Below, piece after piece: positions 22,269-33,215 of a DNA stretch of 64,000 bases (its first letter is position 1; every line of letters starts with the position of its first letter). A model generated the notes under the pieces. The model made no database searches, was not told the origin of the DNA, and saw nothing but the letters and a program-made list of their open reading frames with translations. Position numbers and translations under genes: made by a program. The DNA is from Cordylochernes scorpioides (taxonomy: Eukaryota; Arthropoda; Arachnida; Pseudoscorpiones; Chernetidae): NCBI GenBank assembly GCA_030710605.1, contig CP092865.1:27592947-27656946 (forward strand). The letters run 5' to 3'.

Positions 22269-23970
22269 ATGCAAGACGCAACTACGGAACATCCGGAAGG
22301 TCCAACATCCACGGCAACCTTCCAAATATCAAGATTGGCTTTCCGTGCACCACCATTCTGGCCCAACAACGTTGAACTGTGGATAAGCCAGCTAGAAGCC
22401 GCTTTCGGTCTAGCCGAGATCTCTCGCGACGAAACTAAATTCCAAGCAACGGAAACGAGCCTAGACCAGCCAACCCTTACTTACGTCGAGGACATCGTAA
22501 CGCCCCCCCCCCCCCCCCCACCCTCTGGTAAATACGATGCGCTGAAAGCACGCCTTCTCCAACGACTCGGTCAATCAAAACAAACTAAAATCTTACAGGT
22601 TCTGGATGGCCGTCCCATGGGAGATCAGAAGTCATCAACAGTCCTAGCCGAGATGCAATATCAGGCAGGAAGGAATTTCTCCGATACAATACTGAAAATG
22701 CTGTGGACTCGACGCCTACCTCAGGGCATAAGGGCCGCTCTCGCAGCATCCTCTGAAACAAGTTTGAGTAAGCTGGCGGAAATGGCAGACAACATACACG
22801 AGGCCACACTGCCAACGGTCTCAGCAGTGGACCAACCAAGCATAGGCCATAGCGCGGAAGCCCACCGACAGTTGAAAACGCAAATCCAAGACCGACATAC
22901 GCAAATCGAAGCGTTGATGTCATCCATGGACACCCCACACAATCGCTATCCGAACGCTAGGTACCCGATCCACAACTTGTCTCACCCCGGAGTACGAGCT
23001 ACTACAAGGATGGTCACCGCCCATTCCGTCTGGCCGGCTGTCAGGAAGGATTACGCACTTTGGACTCGCGCCTGCCACCGCTGCCAAGTCTCCAAAACCA
23101 CTAGACACACAAGAACGCCCCTTCAGTCGTTTAGTCCCCCAGACGGAAGGTTCAGTCATGTTCACATTGACCTGGTCGGACCACTACCACCGAGTGAAAA
23201 CTATCGGTACATATTCACCTGCGTCGACCTATTCACTAGGTGGCCCGGAGCTCTACCCATACAGGACATCACCGCCAAAACAGTAGCAAATGCCTTCCTA
23301 TCGGTCTGGATATCTCGTTTTGGCGTGCCAGCAAAAGTGACTACAGACCAAGGCAGGCAGTTTGAATCAGCACTTTTCGGTGAGTTGACACGACTTCTGG
23401 GAGTCCACAGAATAAGGACATCACCCTACCACCCAGCAGCAAACGGCCTGGTAGAAAGATTCCACAGACAGCGAAAAGACTCCCTCCGCTGTCACGACTC
23501 CACGAGCTGGTCCTTGAAACTTCCCCTGGTGCTCCTAGGAACTCGTTCGTGGCTAAGGGAAGATCTCAACACTAAAACCGCCGAGCTGGTCTATGGGAAA
23601 CCCCAACCTCTTCCAGGAACATTTTTCGAGGACCCCCCCCCTCTGCAAGCTCACCCTGCTGGAAGACTTCAAGCGCGCCATGGCATCTCTGAAACCTGCA
23701 CCAAGCAGGCCACATGGGAACCGCCACGTTTACGTGCCCAAACCACACGAGACATGTTCTCATGTCTATCTACGTAGGGACCTGATATTGCCACCGCTAG
23801 CTCCCCCATACGACGGTCCATATTAGTCCTATTGAGGAAACCCAAAATTTACAAAATGAAAATTTAAAAAATCCACGTGGGTGTCAATCGACCGCCTCAA
23901 GCCTGCTTCCACATCAGAAGGACCGATGTTTTCCCAAGACCCGAACTTGGCAAGCCAATAAGATTGCATA
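22269..23970 (+). pseudogene. Ty3 fused Gag-integrase reading frame
   Basis: A frame open to 23777 joins a Gag N-terminal region (from Met 22269; a Met at 22200 is in frame upstream) directly to an integrase. The integrase has an H-H-C-C zinc region, first Asp in HVHIDLVGPL, second Asp at 23346-23348 and Glu 36 residues later (D,D-35-E). Protease, RT and RNase H are absent. A run of 17 C (22503-22519) inside Gag encodes polyproline. The integrase tail shifts frame at a C run near 23637 and continues to about 23970 with stops. As it stands this is a non-autonomous copy. Whether the in-frame fusion is made as protein is unknown. Confidence 0.85.
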
Positions 23971-23989
23971 GGATCGCTAGAAAGACCCT

Positions 23990-24005
23990 ACTGGAGGGGG
24001 AGTAG
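23990..24005 (+). other. Ty3 polypurine tract
   Basis: A purine-rich stretch with GGAGGGGGAGTAG lies directly before the 3' LTR. Confidence 0.8.
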
Positions 24006-24311
24006 TGTGGTGACCACACTTTGGTTCAGCGAGCTTGAACTGGGACAAAGCTTCACTACACATACGGGCAGTAGTGTGACGGCCTCGGCAACTGCGAGCT
24101 GAGAGAACACCTCACTACGCATGCGCGGGCGGCATCCGGAACTCTGGCCACGCGCGTCGTTCAACAACAAGGCTTGCTTACAACGACCGTTACATCTTTC
24201 CTCTCTATATATTTCTGGCTTTAAATAAATAAATTTATTTTATAAAAATAATTATAATTTTATCAGCGGCCTTTCCGCAAGCCACACCAACACGCACGCA
24301 ACCATCCCACA
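24006..24311 (+). repeat. Ty3 3' LTR (306 bp)
   Basis: Pairs with 21866-22171. It is followed by TCTA, matching the bases before the 5' LTR. Confidence 0.95.
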
Positions 24312-24774
24312 TCTACATAAGAGCATATTCCACAGAGATATCATGGTATATTTTATGGAAATATATTAAATACGAATTTCTGTTAATATTAAAATGAGAA
24401 ATTTTGTTGCCATGCAACCTTTTGTTTGTTGCAAACTGATTAAAACTAACAATCTCCAGTGAAATTTTGGTGGCAAGTCATTTGATATATTTCCTAAAGA
24501 TCATTTTCCTAAATATTAATTCAAGAGTAAGAATTTAAATACTCAACTAATAGAAAATATAAGGATAAAAGGTTAGAGAACAAGAATTTTAAACTCTTTT
24601 TATTTATCAAATTATTTTATGTCCATTCCAATTTTTTTTTTTTCATAATATATACTCTTTATTAGATATATATTTAATACTATATTTTAAATCAGAATTT
24701 TAAATACAATTAAATATTTTGAATTAATTTATTGAATATTTTTAATTTATTTGAATTGAATTTTATACATTGAC

Positions 24775-25848
24775 ATGTACGAAATAAATGTATTATTTAA
24801 GCAGGTTAAAAATGTAGCTATATTTCTAATATTATTTTATCCCAGATTGATATATTTGCTTCTTCCAGGAATTTTAGATTCTTTCCAAAGTTATAAGAAA
24901 TTAAAATTTTCTATCCTATTTTTGATATTGGTCGCATATTTATTTTCTTTTTCTCGTGGTTTGTTTATATTTTTTATATATTGCTTCGGAAAGGACAACA
25001 TTTATAAATACACACAATTTTTGAAAGCAAACATAAATTGTTATTCTTCAAGATGTAGAATTTTATTAAACTTATATTTGTTATAAATTGTTTATTTGTT
25101 ATTTTTATGTTTGCATCTATAATAAAGACGCAGAAAATTTCTAAATTAACATTTATAATTTTATGTTACTTATTTGAAATTATTATATTCATAATCACAG
25201 AAATATATGCATGCTATTATAGTTTGAAATTACAAATTATGTTATTTAATTAAAAAGGCATATATTGGATCAAAAAATTATTTATTTTTACCAATCTATG
25301 GATTGCTCTATTTTCAAAAAAAAATATGTTATTTTATCTTCGAGAGAATATTGTAGATGTAAGAAGAAATATAAATAATATGGATAAATTTCATTTCTAT
25401 TCGAATATATATAAAATTTCTCTCTACAATTTTCACTATTTTGAATAAAATATATTCTATTCCAATATCTATTTTATTAATTAAATTCATAATAGGTATA
25501 ATTTATATGGTTGTAATAAATTGAGTTTATCAAAGTTATATATCTAAAGTAACGCTACAAATATTTTATAGTTTGTTTAGCTTTTTGGTAACTTCTTTAA
25601 TGGCTAGCGGTGTAAATAAAGAATATCAGAAACTTATAAATTCAACGTTGTATGAAGAGACATTCAGTGAAATTCCATCTGATGACGCCATCTTTAGACT
25701 TCTTTGTTTCAAATATCAGGCAGAAGACAACTTACTGACTTGCGGCCATGTTTAAAACCTGGACGTCAACTTCATCTTGTCTTCTCTTGGATTCTTCCTC
25801 ACCTACTTTTCTATCCCCTTCCAGATAGGCATCAATCTTTTTGGCTGA
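24775..25848 (+). pseudogene. Gustatory-type receptor pseudogene, right-arm copy
   Basis: The first 103 codons (24775-25086) closely match the left-arm copy, then a small deletion shifts the frame. A 70-bp fragment of a palindromic element (25247-25315) interrupts the middle. The C-terminal part (25573-25848) is recognisable but has a TAA at 25753-25755, where the left copy has a Tyr codon. It is clearly dead. Conserved blocks include GVNKEYQKLIN, ETF and SSLGFFLTYFSIPFQ, the last equivalent to the terminal motif of insect gustatory receptors. Confidence 0.8.
25247..25315 (-). repeat. Fragment of the GGCATATATTGGAT palindromic family
   Basis: Carries the 3' end of the element seen at 20405-20684 (AAAAAGGCATATATTGGAT) inserted into the receptor pseudogene. 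The hammerhead-like part is missing. Confidence 0.65.
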
Positions 25849-26519
25849 CTTTACGTTAACCTTATATTAATTTATAAGGTAAAAACGCCTCATTTATATG
25901 TTAGTAATAACCTAAACAGCACGAATTTTTCTGCTTGGTGCTTATTTTTGCTCATATATGGCAGGTAATTGGCTTATACTCAATTTGTACCTAATTTGTC
26001 CCTTGTTCTTATTGTTTTCTCTATGCAAATATCCATATGTATTTCTAATGTACTCATTAAAAGCCTATATCCATAGTTTGCCTAGAGCTCTAAAGGATGT
26101 CTGGTTGATCAAAATTGCTAAATCGCTGGAATGGTACTTTTTTGACACAGGAGAAAAACTTATAATTATATTAGAAGGGGCGTAGATGTACCTCTGTGAG
26201 AGAAAAATATTTTGAAATTATATCGAGGGATGCCCTCTCTCATCTATTGCATTAAAACCTTAAAAGTAATTCACAAATTCTTGTAAATCACATGAGACTA
26301 ACTTTGTCATTCGTTAGATTTTTTGAAAAAGTTTAAAATTGAATGTATAAGAACCAAAAATATAAGAGCATCGAAAATGTATATATGTGTTGAATTGAAC
26401 ATTTTCTGTAAAATTAGTAATACAATCAATGTGTGTGTGTGTACAAGAGGGAGATATAGATAGGGAAGAATCAAAATAAAATTGAAAGGAAGAAAGAAAA
26501 AATTAATGAATGTGCATTT

Positions 26520-26945
26520 TTAAAATTTTATTTCAAATCAAAACGCTATGTCCCCCTAGGGAGACTTGCGCTGTCATACATGTATGCCTCTACATTTGTC
26601 TATACAAATATTTTTGCTATGAATAGAAGTCATGTGATATCAACAATGAGAAAGAGAAAAAAAAACGAGAAAAAAACTGTATACCAAAAAAAGAAGTATC
26701 TCGAAATATGTGCAATCAGCATAATATAAATTATCAGTTTCTTTAAAGATATTTGTTGCTATATAATTAAAAATATATTTACAAAAGGTATTGAATTTAA
26801 TATAAATTTATTTACTGGAAATAAAAATACTTTTATCTGTTACTAGTAAATTATTGTCGATTCTATAGTCTTGAAAACAGGTCAATCTAGTAAAAGATGT
26901 TTTGAGGTTTGAAGAAAGAAAAATATTTAAGAAATTCTAAATGAT
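26520..26945 (+). repeat. Dispersed repeat, 'CCCTAGGGAGACTTGCGC' family
   Basis: This stretch is absent from the left arm and matches 50390-51345 on the opposite strand, where it is itself broken by two short elements. One end carries AAATAA-rich sequence next to CCCTAGGG, as in 52300-52350, suggesting a LINE or SINE 3' tail. It is non-coding. Confidence 0.75.
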
Positions 26946-26989
26946 AAGTTTAAACAACAAATAATAATGTAAAATGAATAATCTACTCC

Positions 26990-27215
26990 TTACTGTCTTA
27001 CAAGCTAACCAAGGGATCCTAGAGTGAAGTTGGAGAAGAATGGGTGGACTACAGCTACGGGGATTGGCCCAACGTGACGTTTGAGAGTAACATCTTAGGT
27101 GAATGATGGACGCGACAAGTGGTCACCAAGTTTGACCGTTGGATCAACCAGGAAGACAGGATCAAGGAAGACGAGAAGAATCTTTATAGTAGCGGACAAT
27201 GAAGGTAACTCCATC
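26990..27215 (+). other. Outer conserved block of the duplication, right copy
   Basis: Counterpart of 1500-1735. A frame of about 20 residues around WVDYSYGDWPNVTF is open here but not in the left copy. Function not recognised. Confidence 0.4.
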
Positions 27216-27249
27216 TACTGTATATAATTATTAATCCCCTTATTTATTA

Positions 27250-28140
27250 CCAGTTGCAAATAAGGCATGCTATATCCGTTCTAGGTAATAGCGCGTTAAA
27301 CTATTTACAATAATTCATATTGTAGTAGAATAGAGAAAGGTAACAGAATTATCGAAAAGAAAAAATAATAATAAAAAGAGCATTAAATGAACATATACAT
27401 TAAACAAATAAGCAACAACATAAACAGATAGATGAAAACTCAAGGTAGTTCCTTTAAAACCCTTGTAAAAGTAATATATTTTTATGTTTGAAAATATAAA
27501 TAATAATAAATAATAAATTCAGAATAAAAATTATCAAAATATCATATAAATATTCAATTTGTTTTGTTTAATCTTGTTGCTAGACAACGAATCTAAAAAT
27601 CAAAATAAAAATAAAATTTCTTTTGCCTTCATTTACAAGTAAATATTGTAGATCAGAAGTAACCTTCTTAAAACACTATAGTTTTTATATATGATATAAT
27701 GTTATTATATATTATGTGTTTTAGAAATTTAGATTAAAAAAAAGGTATTTTCATTTTCACACCCAGCTGAACTGCTATATTTGAATAATAATTGAAATTT
27801 ATTCTTCATTTTTTTGAATCTATATGAATATAAAATTTCAACATTTCTAAACCTTTTTGAAATTAATTTGTTTTTATATACCCCCCCCCCCCCGATTTTA
27901 TTATTAAATCATGTTTAATTTTTAATATGTTATATGTTTTACATTGGTTGTGATATATAATTATTTAATTATAAATATTTATTTTTACTAAAAACTTTAA
28001 TCTTTGTGACAATAATTTATCTTTTGGTATTGCCACAGGTTACAAATTTTTTATAAAATAAATTAGGGGCGATCTGTTATAAGAAATATAAATATTTTTG
28101 ACGTGTATGATTCTTTTCAAAATAAAATAATTTTTAAAAA
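27250..28140. other. AT-rich interval with a poly-C tract
   Basis: No gene seen. There is a C run at about 27881-27894. At 28060-28135 there is a partial end of the GCGCCATCTG-type short element (GACGTGTATGATTCTTTTC). This interval should contain the promoter of the receptor at 28143; I saw no motif I would defend. Confidence 0.5.
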
Positions 28141-28142
28141 AT

Positions 28143-29147
28143 ATGAATATGAAAAATATATATACATTTTGGTATTATATTAAAATTCCTATCATAAATA
28201 TATTTTTATTTTATCCAAAAGCACTATATATTTTATTGGATAAAGATTTTAAGATATTTGAAGGACATAAAAGGTTCAAATTTCCTATTATTTTTCTTGT
28301 GTTTTCACTTAATTTCTTACTTATTTGCCAAGGAATAAATATTAAATTTTTATGCTTCGATAAAAGAGAATTATTCAAAATTATTTCCCATTTTCAACCC
28401 AAAAAACCAAGTAGTTTTTCAATTAGAATTACTATAAAAATATTGGTTGCTCTTTTTATTGTTAATTCTTTATTTGATATACAAGGATGGTATGATACAA
28501 TATTAATTGCAAGAATTCAAATATATTCAAACTATAGTTTATATATTATTGTATGGTTTGCAATTGAAGCTGTTTACCACTTAATATCTGAATTTATAAC
28601 AAGTTTTTACGTCTTAAAGTTACAAATTAATTTAGTCAATATTAAAGGATATTTACAAAATTTGAATCATAATAAGGACAAATTGGATATTGACGAATTC
28701 ATATCAAATTTATATAAAGTTACACTTGTTATAAAATCTATTAATAAAATATATGCAGTTCCAATTTTTATAATATTAATGAAGTTCACATATTTGATAA
28801 TATATATGATAACAATAAATGGATTCTATGAAAAAAGAATATGTAAATTATTGATATTTTTATTTTATTATCTGATAAATTATATTTTGGCTTGCTTTAT
28901 GGCATGTTGTGTAAATAGAGAACTCCAAAATACCATCAATATGGCACTATACCAAGAGACATTCAGGGAAAAAACAAGACCAGACATTATCTACAGACTT
29001 TTGTGTTTTAAATATCAAATAGAAAACAATCAATTGACCTGTGGCTATGTTTATAAACTTGATCTTAAATTCATCTTGTCTTCCCTTGGATTTTTTGTCA
29101 CATATTTTTCTATCCCTTTCCAGATGGGACTTAACTTATTCGATTAG
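28143..29147 (+). CDS. Gustatory-type seven-transmembrane chemoreceptor, intact
   Basis: 334 residues in one exon, with seven hydrophobic segments near residues 12-31, 46-64, 98-115, 130-150, 212-232, 241-260 and 306-328. The last segment carries TYFSIPFQ, matching the TY-hydrophobic-Q signature near the C-terminus of insect gustatory receptors (7tm_7). It also has the Cys-containing loop before it (LTCGYVYKLDLKFILSSLG). It is a little shorter than typical family members. These receptors are membrane ligand-gated channels for tastants or contact cues. It is related to both pseudogenes in the inverted duplication and is the only open copy here. Met1 and Met3 are both possible starts. The intronless structure and extreme AT content match its neighbours. 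The family assignment is from pattern, not from a search. Confidence 0.75.
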   Translation: MNMKNIYTFWYYIKIPIINIFLFYPKALYILLDKDFKIFEGHKRFKFPIIFLVFSLNFLLICQGINIKFLCFDKRELFKIISHFQPKKPSSFSIRITIKILVALFIVNSLFDIQGWYDTILIARIQIYSNYSLYIIVWFAIEAVYHLISEFITSFYVLKLQINLVNIKGYLQNLNHNKDKLDIDEFISNLYKVTLVIKSINKIYAVPIFIILMKFTYLIIYMITINGFYEKRICKLLIFLFYYLINYILACFMACCVNRELQNTINMALYQETFREKTRPDIIYRLLCFKYQIENNQLTCGYVYKLDLKFILSSLGFFVTYFSIPFQMGLNLFD

Positions 29148-29271
29148 TTGTTTTTAGACAATTGACAATTTAAACAATTATAATCAATTGTTACAAAGGT
29201 GGAAAAATATATAATAATATTCTAAATAAAAGTGTGAATAAAATGTAGGGGAATATATATAGTTGTGTGTT

Positions 29272-29498
29272 AAAAACAAAGTAAGCATATCTCCTAACCT
29301 GGAGCACATGTGCTTTTCAGAAGGCAGAGCGCCATCTGGTGGATTCTTGATTTATCAAGAAATTGGATTGGCCAAATAACAGGGAACAGGCTAAATCAAT
29401 GTTTAGTTGATTTCTGTTCCACTAGATAGCGCTCTGCCTTCTGAAAAGCACATGTTCTCCTGGTCAGGAAATGCCTACTTTGTTTTTAATATCAACAC
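29272..29498. repeat. Palindromic short element, GCACATGTGC family (copy 1)
   Basis: Inverted ends contain AGCACATGTGCTTTT and GGCAGAGCGCCATCT. The centre holds TTCTTGATTTATCAAGAA and GATTGGCCAAATA. The central module also lies downstream of the hammerheads at 45834 and 57913, so this is a palindromic form of a hammerhead-bearing family. Confidence 0.8.
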
Positions 29499-29499
29499 C

Positions 29500-30250
29500 T
29501 GATCTTTTTATTATTTATTTTTTCTATTGTTTTTCATTGTTGTTCATGTGTACAAATTTCTTCAGCAAGGAAGGCTTCCCCACCTTGAGAATGTCCTTCT
29601 CCAGACAAGAGGGAGTTTTCTTGAACTTCGTAGTTGTTTTTAGAGAGCAAAGTAAAAAAAAGGTTATAATTTTGTTTTTACAACTATTGATTATATTCAA
29701 ACTATCAATGTTAAAATATATTATTCTGTAAAAATTAAAATCCCTATTTATAAATAATAATGAAATTGATTCGCTAACCATGACGTATGCACGAAGGAAC
29801 GTGTGACCATTGGACATGTGTCGGACCAGGAGGCTGTTGTTGGGTGCTGCGCTGCTTGGGGTACATGAGCTCCATCTATGATTCCTTTCTTTATGTGGTG
29901 AAGCTGTATAAGACCGGTGGTCTTAATAAAGCTGTGTGTGCGTGTGCTGAAGAATATCTAAAGATTTTAGGATATCCTGTGAAAATAAAAATAGAAACAT
30001 CATTATATAATATATTAATTTTTGATTTTTAAAAAGGAAATATTAATGCTATGCAACACTATATATACACATATCTTTCAAACAGATTTAAAATTTATAT
30101 CTGATATATATGGATATATACACGATGATAACAAGGAATTATTTTTGAATATTTTAAAATTTCAAAATTCGTTGAACAAAATTATTTTAACTGAATGTTG
30201 ATCTAATTCCAAGATAAAAAGACCCGAACTTCACACTATCTAAAATTTGT
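29500..30250. other. No supported gene
   Basis: The overlapping frames at 29471-29817 and 29787-30032 have no recognisable family. The stretch 29780-29960 is GC-richer and may be an old repeat, but I could not match it elsewhere in the window. Confidence 0.4.
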
Positions 30251-30253
30251 AGA

Positions 30254-30420
30254 TAATAAAAAGACATATAATGGATTGGGAAAAATATTTATTTGCCAAT
30301 ATTTCGGTTAGCTGAACATCAAACTTTGTCAAGGCATATTTTTGTATAAGGTTTATACCAACCAAAATATTGGCAAATAAATATTTTATTCAAACCAATA
30401 TATGTCTTTTTATTATCTAA
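30254..30420. repeat. Palindromic element, GGCATATATTGGAT family (short copy)
   Basis: The inverted ends AATAAAAAGACATATAATGGATT and its complement near 30400-30420 enclose a minus-strand hammerhead-like motif. The right arm is truncated just before its own motif. Confidence 0.75.
30294..30336 (-). ncRNA. Hammerhead-like RNA motif, variant core (copy 4)
   Basis: Minus strand. Core U3 U4 G5 A6 C7 A8 A9, an imperfect stem II of the GUU/AAC type, GAAA, an AU/AU stem III, U17 and a GGCA/UGCC stem I. It keeps U4, unlike copies 1-3, but shares the U3/A8 combination. Confidence 0.45.
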
Positions 30421-30762
30421 AGATTCAAATATGGATTTCTCTATGTTCAGAACTATCTAAAATGTAACTTAATACTTTTTTTATTTAGTAAATATATCAC
30501 AAATGACAAATTGAGAAATTGAACTTTAAGCTTGAATTTATTGCACTATTTAATGTTGAAGAACTATGAATTTGTAAATAACAGTAAGAATTGTCAGAGA
30601 TTTAATCACTTTTGTAAATAACAATATTTATGACTATATGTCTGAATATAAAGAATCAAGTTCCTAATCTATATCTAGTTTTAAAAGGTTCTTATATAGT
30701 GATCTATGAAAAAAACAATAGAAAAGAATTAAATAAAAAGTTCAGGTGTTGATATTAAAAAT

Positions 30763-31015
30763 AATGAAGGCATATCCTGACCCAAACCCATGTGCTTTTT
30801 GGATGGCAGAGCTTCATTAAGTGGAACAGAAATCAACTAAACATTGATTTAACCTGTTCTCTGATATTTGGCCAACCCATTTTTCTTGTTAAATCAAGAA
30901 AAGCCATCCACCAACGAAAGACCACCCTACTTCGACACAGATCTCGTGCGATTAATCTATTTGACCAACCAGCTTCTTTAAATCCAATGGCATGACCTCT
31001 TTCAAACTCTGACAT
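30763..31015 (-). pseudogene. Tc1-like transposase N-terminus joined to a GCACATGTGC-family element
   Basis: On the minus strand a frame starting at 31015 reads MSEFERGHAIGFKEAGWSNR and on into an Arg-rich stretch, typical of the Tc1 N-terminal DNA-binding helix-turn-helix. At about 30915-30925 it passes into the body and tail of the short palindromic-family element (30763-30920). The join falls where related copies have their predicted hammerhead cleavage site. The remaining catalytic domain is missing. Confidence 0.65.
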
Positions 31016-31264
31016 GTTCTTAATGAGTATGAATCTTTCGGCGAGATATTGATACAGTATAAATACTGCAAATATTTTAGATTTGTCTACAATCTTTATT
31101 TGGCTAATTGCCTAAATTGGTTATGCGTATAGAAGATATTACAATCGAATCTAGTAGTTCCATTGCTGTTCTTATTTACTGATTGATTCTTGATTATGAG
31201 ATTGGCCACTTAAAATTCCTAAGAAAATATGTTTCTCTAGACCAGACCACATTTTAAAGGTTGT

Positions 31265-31440
31265 AGAATTTGGATTTTGAATTTTAAATCCACCAGACCG
31301 ACTTTTAGAGCGGTATTCAAGCAAACTATGAACCTAATAAGGTTTTATGACAGTAGAATTACATATAAATATTTGTATCGAGAAATTCTCTTTGGCAAAC
31401 AATTAGAGAAAGCCAGTTAGAGAGGTAAGAAATTAACTAG
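31265..31440 (-). repeat. Possible third copy of receptor 3' flank
   Basis: AGACCGACTTTTAGAGCGG and the following text resemble the left-arm receptor flank at 9380-9490 in the same orientation. Matches are short and diverged. It may mark an older duplicate of the receptor locus. Confidence 0.35.
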
Positions 31441-31649
31441 AAAGTTTATATTATAAATTTGTGAAATATGCTTTTGCTAAGCAATATAGAACCTTTACCC
31501 TTGTTGAATTCAAGCTATTATATGTTTTAGAATATTGATGTACTATATAACATTTATTGGAATTCAAAATTTTTTTCCCTCCAGATTTTTATAATGTCCA
31601 GTTTATCACTGATGATTGAAATTTTGGGAAATTTTTGGCAACTATCGGC

Positions 31650-31784
31650 GCGATGAAGGAAGCGGGATGCTTCTGTGGAGGAGAAATTCAAGACTCGAAA
31701 CATCTACTTCTGGAATGCCCGATTTTTCGGGATTATAGGGAAAGAAAATTTTGTGGCATCGGACAGCTACATGAAGCTACATGA
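31650..31784 (+). pseudogene. Non-LTR retrotransposon C-terminal fragment
   Basis: An open stretch of about 44 codons ending at TGA 31782-31784 carries C-x-C-x(8)-H-x(4)-C (CFCGGEIQDSKHLLLEC). This is the zinc-knuckle-like motif at the C-terminus of jockey/R1/I-type ORF2 proteins. An A-rich, AATAAA-containing region follows to about 32010. Nothing upstream is recognisable. Confidence 0.6.
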
Positions 31785-31989
31785 CAGCTAGATGATAAAA
31801 AAACTTATAAACATTTTAATCATTTTTTTTAGATTTATAAACAACTATCTTTTGAACTGGTAAAGAGAGGGAAGGAAATTTTGAAAGAATTGCTTTTTCA
31901 TCTTGACCTTTCTCCTTGTATATAGCCAATTTGTTTTGATGTTAGAAATGTATTGACGCGAATATCCCTGAGTTTGGGATATCACGTTA

Positions 31990-33080
31990 TAGGATGTTAA
32001 TAAAGTTAATTTAACATGTAGACTGGCTTTTTAATATAAATTTTTAATTACATTCAATTTGATGACAGATTAAACTTATGTTATCAGATGAATGCTTTCA
32101 CCTAAATTTTGATGCTTTATGTTGGACCATTATATTATTATATTCCATAGATGTCACATGCCATATCCATAACATTTACTCCAAATACAATAGACTCATT
32201 CTAGAATCTACAATCTCAAAATACAATAATAGCATAAACAGAAGATCTACCCTAACAGTTCCAGCATATTCAACGCAGATAATCCCACCCCCATTGAAAC
32301 TGTCCCCATAACCCTCTACAACTGGAAACTATTTTTATATTTGATTTTTCGAAAATGTATTTCTCTGAATCTCTATTGTATGTGTGTTACACGCCTTTGC
32401 GGAGCCGGTGGCCTGTTGAAGCGCGACCGCGTGAAAGCTTGCCTCCCAATATCTAATTAAAGAAATTCTGCAAATATATTTAAATTTATTTGAATAAATC
32501 ATTATATTCCAGTCAATCGGCTTTCATATATCTTTCTCATAACATGTTTATGATATGACATGGCGTTGTATGCTTATAAAATAGTAATAGCTACACACTA
32601 CAGATATTTATTTACTAATCTACTATTACCTTCAGCTTAACACACTATAAGAAATGCATTCAATGTGTTTCTCTCCTATGAACATCTTATAGAACGCCTA
32701 AATTAGGCCAACTTCGAGTATACAGTTCTTGACAGTTCATAAAATGACTCCAGGACACATAATTGTCTAAATCTGATCACTAAAGAGAGGGAATTTGAGT
32801 GTGATACCTTTTTTTTCCATCATCAATTTTCAAAACGAAATTTTGCAAATTGCCTGAAGCTACATTGCAATTTGTTTTAATTCTAGAATATTTTGTAAAT
32901 TTTGCAATAATTTTGAAAGGCTTGTACCTTTTAATACGAAAGGTCATTTTACTTTTATCTTATATTTATTGGGTCAAATGAAAGGAACTTCTGAATAAAG
33001 ACATTTTATAAAAATAACACATAAGGTTTTATTTAAAAATATTCATATAAAATCGCAGAAAAGTGTAAATATATATTTAT
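31990..33080. other. No supported gene
   Basis: AT-rich. The 77-aa frame at 32078-32311 is not convincing. A GC-richer patch at 32390-32450 has no identified origin. Confidence 0.4.
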
Positions 33081-33084
33081 AATA

Positions 33085-33215
33085 TGAGGCACTAGCGCGC
33101 CATCTGTTATCAAAACAAAATCGCCCTCCCATTAATTTTTCCATTGCGGTAAGAGCAGTAGAAATTGTTTAATTTCAAAAAGAATCTTACGCCTTTAAAA
33201 TAGTTTCGAAATATA
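33085..33215. repeat. Short element, GCGCCATCTGTTATC family, half copy
   Basis: One end (CACTAGCGCGCCATCTGTTATC) and the opposite arm from TTTTTCCATTGCGGTAAGAGC to AAAATAGTTTCGAA are present. The arms match 50955-51150. Confidence 0.7.

Larger units (their letters stand above)
21866..24311 (+). mobile_element. Internally deleted Ty3/gypsy LTR element
   Basis: LTRs at 21866-22171 and 24006-24311 (306 bp each) run TGTGG...CCCACA and differ at about six positions. They are flanked by TCTA (21862-21865 and 24312-24315). A primer site and polypurine tract are present. Total length is only 2446 bp because protease, RT and RNase H are missing between Gag and integrase. The left arm shows the empty site. 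Confidence 0.95.
20690..27245 (+). repeat. Right arm of large inverted duplication
   Basis: The counterpart of 1440-16500. Insertions specific to this arm are the SINE (21164-21474), the Ty3 element (21866-24311), a short palindromic-element fragment (25247-25315) and a repeat at 26520-26945. Without the larger ones about 3.4 kb remains, equal to the left arm. Confidence 0.85.

Noticed and set aside
29787..30032. 81-aa cysteine-containing frame as a small secreted peptide gene
   Set aside because: No signal peptide, no spaced cysteine pattern and no relatives in the window.
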